From DATJBC01 sp035515515 (GTDB lineage Bacteria > Actinomycetota > Acidimicrobiia > Acidimicrobiales > UBA8190): a stretch of 16,662 nt of DNA. The stretch's first letter is position 1. Each line of letters starts with the position of its first letter. Where the stretch lies: positions 1 through 16,662 of the forward strand of contig DATJBC010000293.1 of the NCBI GenBank assembly GCA_035515515.1. Direction: 5' to 3'. This document shows, piece by piece, positions 13,800-16,662 of the stretch. The translations under genes were made by a program, and so were the position numbers. The notes below the pieces were generated by a model. That model worked only from the letters and a program-made list of their open reading frames with translations. It had not been told where the DNA came from and made no database searches.

Positions 13800-15191
13800 A
13801 TGCGGCAACCACGGTCAGCGCGCGGGAGGTTCGTTCCGGTCGGCGCGGCGCTCGTGCTCACAGCGGTGATGGTGGGATCGGTGACGGGGACCCCCGTCGC
13901 CCGCGTCAGCTTCCCGGCGTCGAATTGGACGACGTACCACGCCAACGGCGTGGAGTCCGGGGTGGCGCCCGTCACCGCCACGCTCACCCGGCCGACCCGG
14001 GCGTGGACCTCGCCCGCGCTCGACGGCCAGCTCTACGGCGAGCCGCTGGTGCTCGGGAGCCAGGTGGTGGTGGCCACCGAGAACGACGTCGTGTACGCCC
14101 TCAACGCCACCACGGGCGCGGTGGAGTGGTCCACGACCGTGGGCAGCGCCGTACCCGCCTCGGACCTGCCGTGCGGTGACATCTCGCCGTCGGTGGGCAT
14201 CACCGGTACCCCGGTCATCGACGCCGGGCGCTCCGAGGTGTTCGTGGTGGCCGACGAGCTCGCCGGCGCCGTCATCTCGCACCATCTCGTGGGCCTGGGA
14301 CTGGCCACGGGCAACGTCCTCCTCGACCAGGTGGTCGACCCCCCCGGCACGAACACGGCGGCGCAGCTGCAGCGCCCCGGGCTCGCCCTCGACGAGGGCT
14401 CGGTGGTCTTGGCCATGGGTGGCAACGCCGGCGACTGCTCCACCTACCACGGCTGGGTGGTGTCGGTCCCCGAGGGGGGCGGCACCATGCGCACGTGGGA
14501 GGTCGACCCCTCCCCCGGCAACGACGAGGGGGCGATTTGGATGGGCGGCGCCGCCCCCGTGGTCGACGGCAGCGGCAACATCTGGGTGGCCACGGGGAAC
14601 GGCTCCAACGACACGGGCTCCCCCGACGGCAGTGACTCGGTGGTCGAGCTGTCGCCCACGCTGACCCCGGTGCAGAGCTTCACGCCCTCCACGTGGGCCC
14701 ACGACAACGACGCCGACTACGACCTGGGATCGTCCCCACCTGCGCTCATGGGCAACGGCCTGGTGTTCATGGCCGGCAAGTCGCACATCGCCTACTTGCT
14801 CAAGCAGTCGAGGCTGGGCGGCGTCGGCGGCCAGTTGGCCCAAAAGGCGTCGTTCTGCACGAGCAACGTCGACGGCGGGGAGGCCTTCACCACCACCGTG
14901 CTGTACGCGCCGTGCCTCAACGGCGTCATCGCCGTCAAGGTCAACGCCACCCGCCACACCATGCGGGTGCTGTGGCACACCCGGACGGGGTCCAGCGGGC
15001 CCCCCATCATCTTCGCCAACCGGGTGTGGACCGAGAGCCACGCCGGCGTCCTCTACGGGCTGCGCAAGGGGAACGGGCGGGCGGCGGTGACCCTCACCGT
15101 GGGCGCCCCCGCCAACCACTTCCCCACCCCGTCGGTCGGCGCCGGGCTGCTGCTCGCCCCGGCCGCCAACAGGGTGGTGGCCTTCCACTGA
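13800..15191 (+). CDS. Secreted PQQ-type beta-propeller protein
   Basis: A 463-residue protein with an N-terminal signal peptide: basic MRQPRSARGR, then a hydrophobic stretch to about residue 30 and a probable cleavage near there. The rest shows PQQ/pyrrolo-quinoline-type blades, for example VVVATENDVVYALNATTGAV followed by EWSTTVG, and GNIWVATGNGSND and VWTESHAGVLYGLRKGNG later. Seven or eight blades fit the length. Residues after the signal, NWTTYHANGVESG, resemble the start of other such secreted propellers. Quinone-binding and calcium residues of alcohol dehydrogenases are not evident, so a scaffold or binding role is as likely as catalysis. ATG 13800 is chosen for the signal peptide and the AGGGGGTG site (13787-13794). 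The cupin gene follows after 127 bases. Confidence 0.8.
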   Translation: MRQPRSARGRFVPVGAALVLTAVMVGSVTGTPVARVSFPASNWTTYHANGVESGVAPVTATLTRPTRAWTSPALDGQLYGEPLVLGSQVVVATENDVVYALNATTGAVEWSTTVGSAVPASDLPCGDISPSVGITGTPVIDAGRSEVFVVADELAGAVISHHLVGLGLATGNVLLDQVVDPPGTNTAAQLQRPGLALDEGSVVLAMGGNAGDCSTYHGWVVSVPEGGGTMRTWEVDPSPGNDEGAIWMGGAAPVVDGSGNIWVATGNGSNDTGSPDGSDSVVELSPTLTPVQSFTPSTWAHDNDADYDLGSSPPALMGNGLVFMAGKSHIAYLLKQSRLGGVGGQLAQKASFCTSNVDGGEAFTTTVLYAPCLNGVIAVKVNATRHTMRVLWHTRTGSSGPPIIFANRVWTESHAGVLYGLRKGNGRAAVTLTVGAPANHFPTPSVGAGLLLAPAANRVVAFH

Positions 15192-15283
15192 CCCCGCCGG
15201 TCGGCCACGTCCCCCGCCGGGCGCGGGTCGGCGCTGGCCCCACGAGGGCGGCACGTGGGACGCTGCCGGGGTGGCCGGCAACG

Positions 15284-15301
15284 CCCGGGCGACCGCCCGG
15301 G
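15284..15301. repeat. Near-perfect palindrome before the cupin gene
   Basis: CCCGGGCG (15284-15291) and CGCCCGGG (15294-15301) are perfect arms around two bases, ending 7 bases before the ribosome-binding site of the cupin gene. It may be an operator or an RNA hairpin; with such a GC-rich background it may also be chance. Confidence 0.45.
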
Positions 15302-15318
15302 AGGCACGAGGAGGCTCC

Positions 15319-15798
15319 ATGACCCTGACCGACCTTCCGCCGACGGCGCTGCACCGGGGGGAGGACGAGCTCCCCTTCGTCGACATCGGCGACGGCGCCA
15401 CCCTGCAGCTCCTGCAGGTCGACCTGGCCAGCGGGGTGTGGATCGTCCGCAACCACTTCCCCCCCGACACGACGATCCCCACCCACAAGCACACCGGCCA
15501 CGTCTTCGCCTTCACCCAGACGGGGTCGTGGTTCTACAAGGAGTACCCCGACGTCGTGAACCGGGCCGGCTCCTACCTCTACGAGCCCGCCGGGTCGGTC
15601 CACACCCTGCACGTGCCGGCCAGCAACGACGGGGACACCGACGTGTGGTTCGCCATCCACGGGGCCAACCTCAACCTCGACGCCGACGGCAACGTGGAGC
15701 TCGTGATCGACGCCCACGGCATCCTCCCCTTCTACCGGGCCATGTGCGCCGAGCAGCACGGCCTGGCCGACCCCCCGGTGGTGATCATCGGCGGGTGA
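15319..15798 (+). CDS. Cupin protein of the 2,4'-dihydroxyacetophenone dioxygenase type
   Basis: A 159-residue single-domain cupin. The first cupin motif is PTHKHTGHVFAFTQTGSWFY with His56 and His58 as likely metal ligands; the second is GSVHTLHVP with His95. The layout, including GSWFYKEYPD and the acidic LVIDAHGILPFYRAM tail, matches the family typified by dihydroxyacetophenone dioxygenase, which cleaves a carbon-carbon bond with iron and oxygen. The real substrate is unknown. ATG 15319 is chosen because AGGAGG (15309-15314) lies 4 bases upstream; an in-frame GTG at 15271 would add 16 residues and skip that site. The gene ends before a strong terminator. Confidence 0.82.
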   Translation: MTLTDLPPTALHRGEDELPFVDIGDGATLQLLQVDLASGVWIVRNHFPPDTTIPTHKHTGHVFAFTQTGSWFYKEYPDVVNRAGSYLYEPAGSVHTLHVPASNDGDTDVWFAIHGANLNLDADGNVELVIDAHGILPFYRAMCAEQHGLADPPVVIIGG

Positions 15799-15830
15799 GG
15801 CGGCGGGGCCCCGGGAGCGCCCAGCGACGC

Positions 15831-15864
15831 GAAAAGGGACGGGGCACAGGCCCCGTCCCTTTTC
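15831..15864. terminator. Strong bidirectional intrinsic terminator
   Basis: A perfect 15-bp stem (15831-15845 with 15850-15864) and 4-base loop, with an A run at the left foot and a TTTT run at the right foot, so it can end transcripts from both sides: the cupin gene on the plus strand and the secreted-protein gene on the minus strand. Confidence 0.92.
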
Positions 15865-15909
15865 CGTGACGCTTCGAACACGTCGCCCGCAGGCGACGGC
15901 CGCTCCTCG

Positions 15910-16575
15910 TTAGAGGGTGGCCGAGCTGTTGCTCGAGTCGATGTCGATGTGGTTCACCGGACCGGCCTTGCACCCGCTGATCAGGTTGGAGTTGTTGGCG
16001 TCGTTGGTCAGACCGGCCTTGAGGGAAGCGGCGTGGCTGGCCGTCGGGTAGGTGCCGTTCTTGACCGTGCCGTTGATGATGAAGCCGACCTCGGCGCCGA
16101 TGGTGCCCTCGGAGGGCTTGGCGCCCTTGAGCTCACCGCCGGCGAACGGCATGTTCTTGACGGCCTTCTTCAGGTCCTTGATGGTGGAGCTGCTGGCGAA
16201 CTCGCCGCACAGGCCCACGTAGTAGTCCTTCTTGTTGTCACCGGCGTTCAGGGCCGCCTGGTCCTTGGTGGGCTTGGACGCCTTGAAGTACACGTTGAGG
16301 TGGCCGTTGAAGGGCCCGACCGACGCCCCGCTCGTCGTGGTGCAGCCGCTGTAGGTGACGGCCACGGAGGCGACGCCCGAGGTGCCCTTGGCGGCGGGCT
16401 GGCCGGCGACCGACAGCGGCGGTGAGATGTTCACCGTGGCGGCCACGTTGCAGTGCACAGGGTTGGGGGGTGGCTTCTTGGCGAACGCCGGCTGGCCACC
16501 CAGGACGGCCATGGTGCCGATGGGCAGCGCCAGGGCCGCCATCCCCATGAGGATCTTCGTTGTCTTGCGGTGCAT
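15910..16575 (-). CDS. Secreted four-cysteine protein of unknown family
   Basis: A 221-residue protein with a clear Sec signal peptide: MHRKTTKILMG, hydrophobic core, and cleavage after AFA at about residue 32. The mature part starts KKPPPNPVHCNVAATVNISP and has four cysteines (in VHCN, YSGC, GLCGE and ISGCKA) that could form two disulfides. It is rich in Ser, Thr, Asn, Lys and Gly with short beta-type segments such as GHLNVYFKAS, and lacks further membrane segments. Codons look comparatively clean and AAG-rich, as in a well-expressed gene. I recognise no family. ATG 16575 is chosen because GAGAGG lies 8 bases upstream; an ATG at 16614 would add 13 residues before the signal. The upstream inverted repeat and shared terminator suggest a stand-alone unit. 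Confidence 0.8.
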   Translation of the reverse strand: MHRKTTKILMGMAALALPIGTMAVLGGQPAFAKKPPPNPVHCNVAATVNISPPLSVAGQPAAKGTSGVASVAVTYSGCTTTSGASVGPFNGHLNVYFKASKPTKDQAALNAGDNKKDYYVGLCGEFASSSTIKDLKKAVKNMPFAGGELKGAKPSEGTIGAEVGFIINGTVKNGTYPTASHAASLKAGLTNDANNSNLISGCKAGPVNHIDIDSSNSSATL

Positions 16576-16609
16576 GTTGGACACCTCTCGTTCAAGCCGC
16601 TCTGATGCG

Positions 16610-16652
16610 GTCATTCGTGTTGCGGTTGTCTCCAGCAGCAGGGTCGAATGAC
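16610..16652. repeat. Inverted repeat upstream of the secreted-protein gene
   Basis: GTCATTCG (16610-16617) and CGAATGAC (16645-16652) are perfect 8-bp arms 27 bases apart, 35 bases before the start codon of the minus-strand gene. They could be a regulator site or a leader hairpin. The promoter itself is probably within or beyond this area, at the edge of the window. Confidence 0.5.
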
Positions 16653-16662
16653 GGCCGCTGCC

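Noticed and set aside
1..16662. CRISPR arrays, tRNA genes, insertion sequences, attachment sites
   Set aside because: No spaced direct repeats, no cloverleaf-like segments, no transposase or integrase reading frames were seen.

Overview
This is a very GC-rich window (sampled lines are 75% GC in the glycine-cleavage region and about 62% in the 3.1-6.1 kb region). GC-ending codons create many long spurious antisense frames. Gene content points to an actinobacterium: a glycine-cleavage cluster beside a MerR regulator resembling mycobacterial Rv1828/Rv1830, LLM flavin oxidoreductase, duplicated ClpP, and several genes whose -10 box lies within a few bases of the start codon (leaderless type). An Acidimicrobiia-like or other deep actinobacterial lineage is a guess. 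I see no rRNA, tRNA, CRISPR, transposase or integrase.

Layout. (1) 1-1717: a ClpP-like protein lacking all three catalytic residues, translationally coupled to a small XRE regulator. This pair is divergent from a clpP with an intact Ser-His-Asp triad, and a perfect inverted repeat lies in the shared promoter region. (2) 1766-2931: a second XRE regulator followed by a secreted lipoprotein. (3) 3102-6124: two divergent surface-modification genes of lower GC, a GT39-like membrane glycosyltransferase and a membrane-anchored SGNH-domain protein that looks like the C-terminal part of an acyltransferase-3/SGNH fusion. (4) 6125-6686: a gene-free gap with two adjacent perfect palindromes and a 15-bp-arm hairpin. 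(5) 6687-7883: an LLM-class flavin monooxygenase whose stop codon abuts that of the convergent gcv operon.

(6) 7884-12824, minus strand: a MerR regulator, a small PD-(D/E)XK-like protein of unknown role, gcvT, gcvPA and gcvPB. The three gcv genes overlap by 4 bases each and supply the T protein and split P protein of glycine cleavage; gcvH and lpd must lie elsewhere. (7) 13145-13672, minus strand: a gamma-carbonic-anhydrase-like hexapeptide protein, divergent from (8) 13800-15798: a secreted PQQ-type beta-propeller protein and a cupin of the dihydroxyacetophenone-dioxygenase type. A strong bidirectional terminator (15831-15864) follows. (9) 15910-16575, minus strand: a secreted four-cysteine protein of unknown family.

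The most unusual element is the ClpP pair: an active protease subunit facing a catalytically blank paralog with its own regulator and what looks like a shared operator.
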